Of a stretch of 64,000 nt of DNA, positions 24,630 to 32,337 are shown piece by piece. The notes under the pieces are model-generated. The model searched no databases. It was given only the letters and a program-made list of their open reading frames with translations, and had not been told where the DNA came from. The stretch's first letter is position 1; the number at the start of each line of letters is the position of its first letter. The translations under genes and the position numbers were made by a program. Origin of the DNA: JACVRW01 sp963850205 (lineage in GTDB: Bacteria > Actinomycetota > Thermoleophilia > Solirubrobacterales > Thermoleophilaceae); NCBI GenBank assembly GCA_963850205.1, contig CAWKKJ010000013.1, positions 1-64,000 on the forward strand. The letters run 5' to 3'.

Positions 24630-25484
24630 TCAGCGGGCCAGCCGGCGGCGGCGCAGCGCCCTCTCCATGAGCGCCACGGCCTCGGCCACCGCCTCGGTTC
24701 CAGCCGCGTCGAGCCGGTCGGCCAGCGCGGCCTCGGCCGCCCGGGTCAGGGGCTCGGCATGGGCCCGGAGGTCGTCCTCCGGAGCGGGTTCATGCTCGGC
24801 CAGGAGCGCCTCGAGCGCGGTCCGCGCCTCGAGCGCCGCCTCGCGCTCACGGCCGGCGTCCAGGTCGGACCGGGCCCGCAGCACCAGCTCCTCGCCCACG
24901 AGCGGCCGCCGGTGCCCGCCCAGGATGCCGGCGAAGCGCTCGTCAGGCGTGTCCATCGAGCGCCGGCCCCTGCGCCCGCCGGCGGGCGGGAGCTCGAGGG
25001 CCGCCGCGAAGCGTCCGTCCGCCACGGCCTCGCCAGGGCCGTATCCGGCCCGGGCCACCAGCGCCCGGGTGGCGGCCAGGTCGCCCGTGTAAGGGTCGGC
25101 GGCGGCGGTGCGCCAGGCGTGGCGGGCCCGGTTGAGCACCCGCAGCCCCCAGGCCAGCTCGGCCTCGGCAGCGTCCGGCTCGCCGCGCAGCCCTGCCAGC
25201 CACTCGTCGGCCTCCGAGCGGGAGCCGAAGGGCTCGGCGCGCACCACGGTGGCCCGGACGGTGGGCACCGGCTCGGGGCCGGCCTCCGGCCCGTCCACCG
25301 GCCGCGGGCGCCTGCTTCTCATCCTGCGCCGCTCCGGTGCTCCCAGGGTACGCAGCACCAGCACCGCGTCGGTGGGGCCGTCGGACCGGTTTCTGACCGG
25401 ATAGCGGCCGTCGGCCGGGCCCAGGAGGAAGCCGAACTCGAGCTGGACGAAGCCGAACTGCGCCGTTTGGTCCGGCGAGCTCAG
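24630..25484 (-). CDS. Conserved hypothetical protein, probable CTG start
   Basis: A soluble protein of about 284 aa, Ala/Glu/Arg-rich and mostly helical in its C-terminal 120 residues. Near the N-terminus is a beta-like stretch (FVQLEFGFLLGPADGRYPVR) followed by DAVLVLRTLGA. There is no ATG, GTG or TTG ahead of that conserved-looking N-terminus within the frame. A CTG at 25484-25482 overlaps the upstream stop as CTGA, so I take that as the start. The alternative is the ATG at 25323, which would remove about 54 residues. Family not recognised. It is downstream of, and coupled to, the cell-wall hydrolase. Confidence 0.6.
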   Translation of the reverse strand: MSSPDQTAQFGFVQLEFGFLLGPADGRYPVRNRSDGPTDAVLVLRTLGAPERRRMRSRRPRPVDGPEAGPEPVPTVRATVVRAEPFGSRSEADEWLAGLRGEPDAAEAELAWGLRVLNRARHAWRTAAADPYTGDLAATRALVARAGYGPGEAVADGRFAAALELPPAGGRRGRRSMDTPDERFAGILGGHRRPLVGEELVLRARSDLDAGREREAALEARTALEALLAEHEPAPEDDLRAHAEPLTRAAEAALADRLDAAGTEAVAEAVALMERALRRRRLAR

Positions 25485-28051
25485 TCGCCCGCGTGGGCCT
25501 GGCTGCCCCGGTGGCCCGGTCGCACGGGGAGGGCGTACTTGGACGGTGCCGTGGGCACCTCGGGGTTGTCGATCTCGCGCAGGCGCGCGATGAGGTCGGA
25601 CCACTGGCCGGGCTCCAGCACCGCCAGCGCCTGGCGCCCCAGCTTGCGGTTGTCGCCGAAGCGGGGCTCGAAGCCCAGGTGGATGTGGTCGCCGTGGTCG
25701 GACAGCGCCATGGTGGCGCCGCCCAGGTCGAGCAGCGAGATGATCTGCGCCGGGGCCATCGTGCCCTGCAGGCGCATCAGCCGGCGGACGGTCTGCTCGG
25801 TGATGCCGCCGGGCTCCTGGTGTCCCAGGATGGACACGCCGTTGATCGCGGAGATGTCCACCGCGTTGCCGGAGCTGTGATGAGACACGTTGCCGGAGCT
25901 CGTCAGGTAGCTGTGGCCGCACTTCAGCGAGGTGACCGTGGGCTCGAGGCCCGACTCGGCGAGGTAGGCCAGGCTCGCGAGCACGCGGCGGTCGACCTGA
26001 CCCGAGCGCACGTCGTCACGGCCGCAGTCGTAGAGCTCGATGCGCTCGTCCGAGAGCACCCGCCGCTCAAGCAGCGGCTTGGGCAGCAGCAGGATCTGGC
26101 CGATCGACATTCCCCCGGCCTTGTCCTCGCCGTAGAGCACGTTGCGCCCCGAGGCGCGGTAGATGGCGGTGGCCTCGAGCAGCTTCCAGCCGTCGAGGAT
26201 CGGCTTGGGATCGATGAGCGGCGCGCCCCGGCCGGCCGGCCGGATCGAGAAGTCCACATGGGCCGCCCGGCCCTCCACCGTCTGACCCACCCGGCCGATG
26301 ATCGTGCCGCCGATCACCCGCGAGCCCTCCCGCAGGGGCCGCAGCTCGACCTCGGAGGGGTCGAGGCCGAAGGGGCGGGCGAAGTAGTTCTTGTAGGTCT
26401 CGAAGCCGCCCTGCTTCCGGGCCTTGGCGTCGAGCATCTGCTCGAGGCCCCCAGCTTCGCGCGCGCCAGGCATCTCGGGATTGGCGAACAGCCGCTGCTT
26501 GACGGGCGCGGAAGGACGGGCGTCGTCGGCGGCGTTGCCCTTCGTGCGGTCGGGCCGGGGCTCACGGTCTGTGTCCTCGGGCTGGCGGCCGGCTGAGGCG
26601 GCGCTGCTGGGCTCGGGGTCGTCGTCGCCGTTGGCCCTGAGCGCGACCGCCTGGGGACCGCGCCCCTCGGCGTCGGTCTTGGGCACCGGATAGGACTCCA
26701 CGACCTTCCCCAGCTGCGAGTAGGTGTAGCGGTTGCCGTAGACGTCCTGGAGGGTGACGAAGCGACCGAGCTTCTTGGTCTCGCCCACCTTGTCGATCAC
26801 GCCGTCGTTGACCGCCACCACCGGCGCGCCGGAGCGGGCGAAGATGTCGACGCTGCGCCGGCCGTCGTCCGATTCGACGACGTTCGCGGCGTTCTGACCC
26901 GCGGCCACCTTCTTGAGCACGCCCTGCTCCGCCAGGTCGTCGGCGTAGCGGGCCCGCGCGTAGACCGGGAAGCGCCCCTCGGTCAGCCCGGTGAGCGAGC
27001 TGATGAGGTCGGACGGGACGCCGGCGATCAGGCGCGCGCGGAGCAGCACCGAGTCCACGTACCAGTCGGCGTGGTTGTAGGCGAAGATCGCCCCGCGTAC
27101 GTCGTCGGCGTAGCCCGCCGCCGACAGGTAGCGCGCGGCCGCGAAGATCGCGTCGACCGGGTTGTAGGGGTCCTTGCGCCCGTCGCGGTTGGCGTCGGTG
27201 CCATAGGCGCGCCACGTGGCCGGCATGAACTGCATCCATCCGAGTGCCCCGGCGGAGGACACGTTGAGGTTGCGCCCGTAGTCGGTCTCGATCTCGTTGA
27301 TCGCAGCCAGCAGCTCCCAGCGGATTCCGTACTCGATGCCCGCCGCCTGGTAGATCGGGAGCAGGAAGGGCGGAACCCGGAACTTGCGGATGACGAAGTT
27401 GGGAACGCCGCCGACCGACGAGGGGCCGGGCAGCGCGTCCATGAAGCCCGGGTTGTCGGCCTTGGGCGTGCCGTCGCGATTGCGCATCCGCTTGGCCCGC
27501 TCCCGCATCCGCTCGGCCCGCTCGCGCACCCGCTTGGCCCGCTCCTGCGGTGAAGTCTCATCCTTGCCTTCAGTGTTGTCCCGGTCCGGGCGGGGCCCGA
27601 GGGTCCCCTGCCTCGTCCGGGGCCGCTCGCCGGGGCGGTCGTCGTCCTGGAGCTGACCGCGACGCTTGCGCGGCCGCTGGGGCTTCGGGGCGGGCGCGCT
27701 GGGCGTGGTGTTGGTGTCGGTGCGCGGCGGAAGGGCCGGCGTTGTTGGCGTGGTCGGCGTGGTCGGCGTTGTGGGCGTCGTCGGGGTGGTGGGGGTGGTG
27801 GGCGTGGTGTTGGGCGGGTTCTCCGGCGGCGCGGGCGGCGGGCTCAGCTCGCCGGGCAGCTCGGTGACGGCCAGCACCTCCTCGAGGGTCTTGCCCTCCG
27901 GCACCTCGATCTGCAGCTGCTGGACCTCGCCGCTGGGCAGCTTCACCCAGACCTCGACCGGGATGGCTGCGGCGGGGGTGGTGAGCGCGGTCAGTCCGGC
28001 CACGGCGAACAGCGCCGCGGCGAGAAGGACGGTGAGAAGCCGCCGCCTCAT
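25481..28051 (-). CDS. Multi-domain cell-wall hydrolase: lytic transglycosylase, degenerate LytM, M15-like peptidase
   Basis: An 856-aa exported protein. Parts: signal peptide (1-29); Thr-Thr-Pro repeat linker (about 82-105); charged helical repeats of ERAKRMR type (170-192); SLT lytic transglycosylase (about 225-345, catalytic E253 or E255 in AINEIETDYG, then GALGWMQFMPATW). A LytM/M23 domain is split into 398-455 and 577-622 by a 120-residue Asp/Pro-rich insertion and has lost its zinc histidines (SVDI, YSQL, HVDF). A C-terminal D-Ala-D-Ala peptidase-like domain is intact (HHSSGNAVDI at 724, DHIHLGF at 788). It should cut both glycan and peptide bonds. Confidence 0.82.
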   Translation of the reverse strand: MRRRLLTVLLAAALFAVAGLTALTTPAAAIPVEVWVKLPSGEVQQLQIEVPEGKTLEEVLAVTELPGELSPPPAPPENPPNTTPTTPTTPTTPTTPTTPTTPTTPALPPRTDTNTTPSAPAPKPQRPRKRRGQLQDDDRPGERPRTRQGTLGPRPDRDNTEGKDETSPQERAKRVRERAERMRERAKRMRNRDGTPKADNPGFMDALPGPSSVGGVPNFVIRKFRVPPFLLPIYQAAGIEYGIRWELLAAINEIETDYGRNLNVSSAGALGWMQFMPATWRAYGTDANRDGRKDPYNPVDAIFAAARYLSAAGYADDVRGAIFAYNHADWYVDSVLLRARLIAGVPSDLISSLTGLTEGRFPVYARARYADDLAEQGVLKKVAAGQNAANVVESDDGRRSVDIFARSGAPVVAVNDGVIDKVGETKKLGRFVTLQDVYGNRYTYSQLGKVVESYPVPKTDAEGRGPQAVALRANGDDDPEPSSAASAGRQPEDTDREPRPDRTKGNAADDARPSAPVKQRLFANPEMPGAREAGGLEQMLDAKARKQGGFETYKNYFARPFGLDPSEVELRPLREGSRVIGGTIIGRVGQTVEGRAAHVDFSIRPAGRGAPLIDPKPILDGWKLLEATAIYRASGRNVLYGEDKAGGMSIGQILLLPKPLLERRVLSDERIELYDCGRDDVRSGQVDRRVLASLAYLAESGLEPTVTSLKCGHSYLTSSGNVSHHSSGNAVDISAINGVSILGHQEPGGITEQTVRRLMRLQGTMAPAQIISLLDLGGATMALSDHGDHIHLGFEPRFGDNRKLGRQALAVLEPGQWSDLIARLREIDNPEVPTAPSKYALPVRPGHRGSQAHAGD

Positions 28052-28414
28052 CGTGGCCCTCGTACCCGGTTTCCCCGCGACTCCCTCAACTCCCTCCAGC
28101 CGCTCACATCGCGCGCGCGTACCCGCCCACGCGAGCAGGCGGTTGCCGCCTGCCAAGAGGGAACGCTACTTGCTCGGTGTGGGCCTTGCAACGGGAACAC
28201 CTTGGTCGGGGCGGGTCCTCTCATGAGGATGCCTCGGGACGCGCTTCTATGCGAAGCGATGCGGGTGGGGATGCTGCTCACCCCTCTTTGTAGCGATCGG
28301 GGTGGCCGTTCGGCTCACCCGATCGACCAGGAATCAACGATCTCAAGCTTCACTTGAGGCTGAGCTTGGAGCCGGGGCAGGGCCGCTCCCGGCCATCGGC
28401 TACTCTGGCCCTCG
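28052..28414. other. Divergent promoter region of the cell-wall hydrolase
   Basis: A 363-bp space between two divergent starts. It holds a perfect 8-bp hairpin (GCAGGCGG/CCGCCTGC, 28135-28153) in what would be the hydrolase leader, and a CTCAAG/CTTGAG dyad (about 28343-28359). On the right, TACTCT at 28401-28406 is 8 nt before the phasin-like ATG. No coding sequence was found. The long leader suggests regulation of the hydrolase at RNA level, but no known riboswitch was recognised. Confidence 0.5.
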
Positions 28415-28861
28415 ATGCCGAGCGACGCCCCCGAGCCCAGCTTCGTCGACCGTCTCTCCCGCCAGGGCGAGGAGGCGCTCGGCAAGATCGCCGAGGAGCT
28501 GATCGCCAACCCGATGGTCAACGGCGCCATCGCCCGGGCCTTCGACGCCCGCGAGAAGGCGGTGCAGGCCCAGGAGGCGGCACTGGGCGCGCTCAACATC
28601 CCCTCCGCGGCGGACGTGGAGCGCGTCACCCGCCGGCTGCGCTCGGTGTCCCAGCGGCTGGAGGGCATCGAGGACGCGATCGACCGGCTCGAGGAGCGCG
28701 TGGCCGTGGCCGCGGCCTCGACCGAGGGCGCCCGACTGGCAGCGGTGCCCGAGCACCTGGATGAGATCTCCCGCGACCTGGCTGCTCTGCGGACGTCACT
28801 GTCGGGTGCGGACGAGCCGATGCCGCGGGCCCAGGAACGGCTCACGGTCACCGAGTCCTGA
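28415..28861 (+). CDS. Phasin-like coiled-coil protein
   Basis: A 148-aa soluble helical protein. A first amphipathic region (DRLSRQGEEALGKIAEELIANPMVNGAIARAF) is followed by heptad-patterned helices (VERVTRRLRSVSQRLEGIEDAIDRLEERV). It resembles polyhydroxyalkanoate-granule or generic phasin-like proteins but lacks a decisive motif. It appears leaderless (TACTCT 8 nt upstream). A related architecture occurs at 29978, there with a lysine-rich tail. Confidence 0.65.
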   Translation: MPSDAPEPSFVDRLSRQGEEALGKIAEELIANPMVNGAIARAFDAREKAVQAQEAALGALNIPSAADVERVTRRLRSVSQRLEGIEDAIDRLEERVAVAAASTEGARLAAVPEHLDEISRDLAALRTSLSGADEPMPRAQERLTVTES

Positions 28862-28942
28862 CGGCGGCGTAGCCTACGGCGCTTTCAGCGCGCGCGGGGT
28901 GCCGTTGATTGCGGGATAAGGGAGCCGGCACCGGCATCGGCC

Positions 28943-28997
28943 GGGGTTCGACGACGTTGCCCCCGGCAGCCGAGGAGAACTCGCCAGACCCCCCGGG
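28943..28997. repeat. Dispersed repeat B, copy 1
   Basis: A 55-bp block aligning without gaps to 39080-39134 (44 of 55 identical by eye). It begins GGGGTTCGACGAC, has GAGAACTCG in the middle and ends CCCCCCGGG. In copy 2 the arms GGTTCGACGA and TCGTCGAGCC make it an inverted repeat; this copy is more degraded. It lies in the 337-bp convergent gap 28862-29198. Confidence 0.65.
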
Positions 28998-29011
28998 CTC
29001 CCGCGGGAGGT

Positions 29012-29113
29012 TTGCCCCGGTAGGGGAGGCAAACTTCCCGTTGTTCAGGCGAAGGTTCGCGATCGCGCCACAGTGCATGAGGTTCGGCGCGCTGTGGAGC
29101 AAGAACCTCATGC
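29012..29113. repeat. Two further palindromes in the convergent gap
   Basis: A stem with arms GTTTGCC and GGCAAAC lies at about 29012-29035. A perfect 11-bp inverted repeat GCATGAGGTTC (29075-29085) / GAACCTCATGC (29103-29113) follows, and a third GCATGAGGTT occurs at about 29137. The gap 28862-29198 has no gene. It probably holds terminators for both flanking genes. Confidence 0.55.
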
Positions 29114-29198
29114 GGAACGCCGAGCGCTGCGCCGGCATGAGGTTTTGGTCGCGGGCGGGCTCCCGCACAGCACCATGCCCGCCTGTAAGGCGCACGAG

Positions 29199-29930
29199 TC
29201 ACAAGCGGGCTTCCCGGACCGCCGCGTAGCCCACGGCACCCAGACGCAGGCCGAGGGCCTCCCGCTCGTCGGCCGGCAGCCTGCGGGAAGGCCTCGGTGC
29301 CTGCGCGACTCCGCTGCTGTCCGGCACGTCGGTGACGCCCACCACGCAGGCGGCGGCGACCTCCCGGCTGGCCGCCACGCTGAGCACGGTCGCCGCCTCC
29401 ATCTCGACGGCGAGCGCCCCGCGGTCGATCCAGCCAGCCGCGCTGTCCCGGGGGTCGTAGAAGAGGTCGCTGCTCACGATGGTGGCCGGACGCGCTCCCG
29501 CTTGCACCAGCCGCTCGAGCAGCTCGGGGTCGGGGCTCAGCGGACCGCTCGCGCCCAGCGCCGCGCTCGCGCCGTCGCCGGGCAGCACCGCCGTGGCGGC
29601 CAGGAGCTCCCCCGCCTCGGTCGCGGAGGTCAGGGCTCCGCAGGTCCCGATGCGCACCAGGCGGCGTGCGCCGAGGGCGATCAGCTCCTCGCAGACGATC
29701 GCTGCGCTCGGTCCGCCCATCCCTGTCGACTGGATGGTGAGCAGCCGGCCGTCGTCCGCCATTCCGCTGTAGCCCCACAGGCCACGCGCGTGGTTGAACA
29801 TCTTCGGTGCCTCGAGCAGCTCCTGAGCCACCAGCAGCGCCCGGCGCGGGTCGCCGGGCAGCAGCACCCGCTCGGCCAGCTCGGCGGCGGGCCGGAGGTG
29901 CAGGGGCTCGACGCGGTGCCGGAGCGTCAC
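29199..29930 (-). CDS. Nucleoside phosphorylase-family protein (DeoD/Udp type)
   Basis: A 243-aa member of the PNP_UDP_1 fold. The phosphate-binding start RVLLPGDPRRALLVAQELL, TGMGGPSAAIVCEELIALGARRLVRIGTCGAL in outline, and the ribose-binding VEMEAATVLSVAASREV (Met-Glu pair) are all present. It cleaves nucleosides with phosphate to base plus ribose-1-phosphate; purine or pyrimidine preference cannot be set. The GTG start is 9 nt after TATCGT on the minus strand. It stands apart from the main nucleoside island at 39-55 kb. Confidence 0.85.
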   Translation of the reverse strand: MTLRHRVEPLHLRPAAELAERVLLPGDPRRALLVAQELLEAPKMFNHARGLWGYSGMADDGRLLTIQSTGMGGPSAAIVCEELIALGARRLVRIGTCGALTSATEAGELLAATAVLPGDGASAALGASGPLSPDPELLERLVQAGARPATIVSSDLFYDPRDSAAGWIDRGALAVEMEAATVLSVAASREVAAACVVGVTDVPDSSGVAQAPRPSRRLPADEREALGLRLGAVGYAAVREARL

Positions 29931-29977
29931 GGATCGGGCACGATAGAGCCCGTCGCCCGGGTAATCTCCCCTGCGGG

Positions 29978-30403
29978 ATGGCGAAGCCTTCGAGCAAGCC
30001 GGGCGAGCTCCCCGACGCCCTGCGCGAGGCCGTGGAGCGCACGGTCGACGCCACGCTCGGCTCCGCGGGCCGGGGCCGGGACGCCGCGCAGGGCGCGCTG
30101 GACGACTTCGCCGGCTCGGTCGAGGATCTGAGGCGGGGCGCCGGGGAGCGCATCGCCCAGAGTCGCCGCTCCGTGGCAGAGGCGATCGAGGGCCGGCGCA
30201 TCGCCACCCAGGACGACCTCAGGGAGCTCAGCGCCGAGCTGCGGGCCATCGGGCGCCGGCTCGACGCCATCGAGAAGCGCCTGGGCGAGAAGCCCGCGGC
30301 CCGGAAGAAGGCCGCCGCCCGCAAGAAGGCCGGCACGGCGAAGAAGACGGCCGCAACCAAGAAGTCGACGCCTCGGAAGAAGCCCGCCGCGCGGTCTTCG
30401 TGA
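29978..30403 (+). CDS. Phasin-like helical protein with histone H1-like Lys/Ala tail
   Basis: A 141-aa protein. Residues 10-95 are helical (LPDALREAVERTVDATLG, LRELSAELRAIGRRLDAIEKRL). The final 45 residues are a Lys/Ala/Pro tail with repeated AARKKA, TAKKTA and TPRKKP units like bacterial H1-type or HupB tails. It may bind nucleic acid or polyphosphate, or serve as a granule protein. TAATCT precedes the ATG by 10 nt. It is coupled to the epimerase gene by GTGA. Mycobacteria have small helical genes next to the same epimerase/acyltransferase pair. Confidence 0.65.
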   Translation: MAKPSSKPGELPDALREAVERTVDATLGSAGRGRDAAQGALDDFAGSVEDLRRGAGERIAQSRRSVAEAIEGRRIATQDDLRELSAELRAIGRRLDAIEKRLGEKPAARKKAAARKKAGTAKKTAATKKSTPRKKPAARSS

Positions 30404-31353
30404 CCGGCCGCCGGGTGCTGATCACCGGGGTCGGCAGCCTCTTGGGCGCCTCGCTGGCCGCGCGCCTCGAGCGCGACCCCGAGCTCGAGCTCGTGGCGGG
30501 GCTCGACACCCGCCCGCCTCCCCAGCCGCTGAAGCGGACCCGGCTGATCGAGCTGGACATCCGCTCGGCGGAGATCGGGCGTCACATCGCGGAGCTCGAG
30601 GTCGACACGCTGGTGCACAACCAGATCGTCAGACGCACGGGCCCCGGAATGTCGTCCCAGGCGATGCACGACATCAACGTGATCGGCTCGCTCGGCCTGC
30701 TGGCCGCCTGCGAGCAGTCCGACAGCCTGCGGGCGATCGTGATTCGCGGGTCGGCGGGCGTGTACGGGGCCGAGCCCAACGCGCCCCAGTTCTTCACCGA
30801 GGACATGGTGCGGCTGTTTCCCCTGCGCACCCGCTTCCAGCGCGACGTGGCCGAGATCGAGCACTACTTCGAGGCCCACGCGCGGCGGCATCCGCACCTG
30901 ACCTGCACGATGCTGCGCTACCAGCCTGCGATCGGGCCCTCGCTGGACAGCCAGGTGACCCGCTACCTGTCGCTGCCCGCCTGCCCGACCTATCTGGGAT
31001 TCGACCCGCGCATCCAGCTCGTCCACTCCGAGGACGCCCTCGACGCGCTGGTGGCTGCGGTCAAGCGCCCGGTGCGCGGGGCGGTGAACGTGGCCGGGGC
31101 GGGCACCATCGGGCTCGCGCGGATGCTGCGGCTGGCCGGCCGGCCGCACCTGCCGCTGGCCGCCCCGCTCTTCGGGCCGGCGGCCGGCGCGGCCGAGCGC
31201 GTTGGGGTCGCCGGCCTGTCCGACGACTTCCGTCGCCTGCTGCGCTACGGGCGGGGGGTGGATACGCGGCGGCTGGTCGAGGAGATCGGTTTTCGCCCGC
31301 GCCACTCCACGGTCGCCGCCGTGCGGGGCTGGGTGGGGGCCGCGGCCGCATGA
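30400..31353 (+). CDS. NAD-dependent epimerase/dehydratase (GalE2-like SDR)
   Basis: A 317-aa extended short-chain dehydrogenase. The NAD motif is LITGVGSLLGASLAARLE (G-x-x-x-x-G variant). The active-site Tyr is likely in GSAGVYGAEPNAPQFF, though the YxxxK pattern is not obvious. Gene order (this, then a PlsC-like acyltransferase) matches the M. tuberculosis Rv0501-Rv0502 pair. Substrate unknown; a sugar or lipid-linked sugar is plausible. Overlaps on both sides (GTGA, ATGA) show a tight operon. Confidence 0.75.
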   Translation: MTGRRVLITGVGSLLGASLAARLERDPELELVAGLDTRPPPQPLKRTRLIELDIRSAEIGRHIAELEVDTLVHNQIVRRTGPGMSSQAMHDINVIGSLGLLAACEQSDSLRAIVIRGSAGVYGAEPNAPQFFTEDMVRLFPLRTRFQRDVAEIEHYFEAHARRHPHLTCTMLRYQPAIGPSLDSQVTRYLSLPACPTYLGFDPRIQLVHSEDALDALVAAVKRPVRGAVNVAGAGTIGLARMLRLAGRPHLPLAAPLFGPAAGAAERVGVAGLSDDFRRLLRYGRGVDTRRLVEEIGFRPRHSTVAAVRGWVGAAAA

Positions 31354-32279
31354 CCGATCCCGGCGCGATCACCTTCCTGCGCCGGATGCGGGAAGGGCTG
31401 GACGCCGGGCTCGAGCTCCCCGAGGCCCTGGCCCGGGCAGCCGGCGCGCTTCCTCGCGAGGGCCGGGAGACGGTGAACCGGGCGCTGCGCCGGCTGGAGG
31501 GCGACTACCCGGAGGACGAGTGGGGCTTCGACGAGGACTTCGCCGACCTGGTCGAGCCGTTCTTCGGCTTCCTCTACGAGCGCTGGTGGCGCGTCGAGAC
31601 CGAGGGGGTGGAGCACGTTCCCTCCCATGGCCGCGCGCTGCTGGTGGCCAACCACGCGGGCATCCTGCCCTGGGACGCGACCATGATCTCGATGGCGCTG
31701 CTGCGCGAGCACCCGCTGCCGCGCCATCCTCGCTTCCTGGTCCTCGACTGGGCCTTCGATCTGCCCTGGGTCTCGAGCGCCCTGAGGAAGGTCGGGGGCG
31801 TGGTGGCGGTGCCCCAGAACGCGCACCGGCTGCTCGAGCAGGAGCGGCTCGTCGCCGTCTTTCCCGAGGGGGTCAAGGGCACCGGCAAGCCCTACGCCGA
31901 GCGCTACCGGTTGCAGCGCTTCGGCCGTGGCGGCTTCGTCGAGATCGCCCTGCGCAGCGGGGCGCCGATCGTGCCGGTGGCGGTGGTGGGAAGCGAGGAG
32001 ATCTATCCCAAGCTCGGGGACGTGCCCGCGCTCGCCCGCCTGATCGGGGCGCCCTTCTTCCCGGTCACCCCCACCTTTCCCTGGCTGGGGCCGCTCGGCC
32101 TGGTCCCGCTTCCGTCGCGCTGGCGGATCGCCTTCCTCGAGCCCATCGACACCAGTGGGCTGGGCCCGGAGGCGGCCGGCGATCGCGCCCTGGTGCTGGA
32201 GTTGTCGGAACGGGTCCGTGGGACCATCCAGGAGGCGCTGCACGACGGCCTTCTCAAGCGCGGTTCCAACCTTTTCTGA
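31350..32279 (+). CDS. Lysophospholipid acyltransferase-family protein (Rv0502-like)
   Basis: A 309-aa PlsC-like acyltransferase. The catalytic block is VANHAGILPWDATMIS (His...Asp, with wider spacing than the classical HX4D). Later comes the acceptor-binding VAVFPEGVKGTGKPYAERY and the PIVPVAVVGSEEIYPK block. An N-terminal region of about 70 residues precedes the domain, as in mycobacterial Rv0502. It likely acylates a lipid at the membrane. It is the last gene of the operon starting at 29978. Confidence 0.82.
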   Translation: MTDPGAITFLRRMREGLDAGLELPEALARAAGALPREGRETVNRALRRLEGDYPEDEWGFDEDFADLVEPFFGFLYERWWRVETEGVEHVPSHGRALLVANHAGILPWDATMISMALLREHPLPRHPRFLVLDWAFDLPWVSSALRKVGGVVAVPQNAHRLLEQERLVAVFPEGVKGTGKPYAERYRLQRFGRGGFVEIALRSGAPIVPVAVVGSEEIYPKLGDVPALARLIGAPFFPVTPTFPWLGPLGLVPLPSRWRIAFLEPIDTSGLGPEAAGDRALVLELSERVRGTIQEALHDGLLKRGSNLF

Positions 32280-32337
32280 CCTGCAGGAGCGCGGCCGGAG
32301 CTTGCGCCTGCCCTGAGGTTCTCCTACCGTGAACTTG

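Noticed and set aside
27735..27830. Tandem short repeats resembling a CRISPR or satellite
   Set aside because: They are in-frame Thr-Thr-Pro codons forming the linker of the wall hydrolase; spacing is 9 bp with no unique spacers.
28052..28414. A ydaO/yuaA (cyclic di-AMP) riboswitch before the wall hydrolase
   Set aside because: The minus strand has a GGGGTGAGC segment, but the conserved GGGGGACCCA and GGTGAATC blocks are missing, so the call is not supported.
28943..28997. A tRNA suggested by GGTTCGA in repeat B
   Set aside because: No acceptor or anticodon stem can be built around it; the motif belongs to the palindromic repeat.
28885..31305. An 806-codon open frame on the minus strand, and similar long antisense frames across the window
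   Set aside because: They lie opposite clear genes, are rich in Arg/Gly/Ala/Pro/His from high-GC third-position bias, and show no motif or domain.
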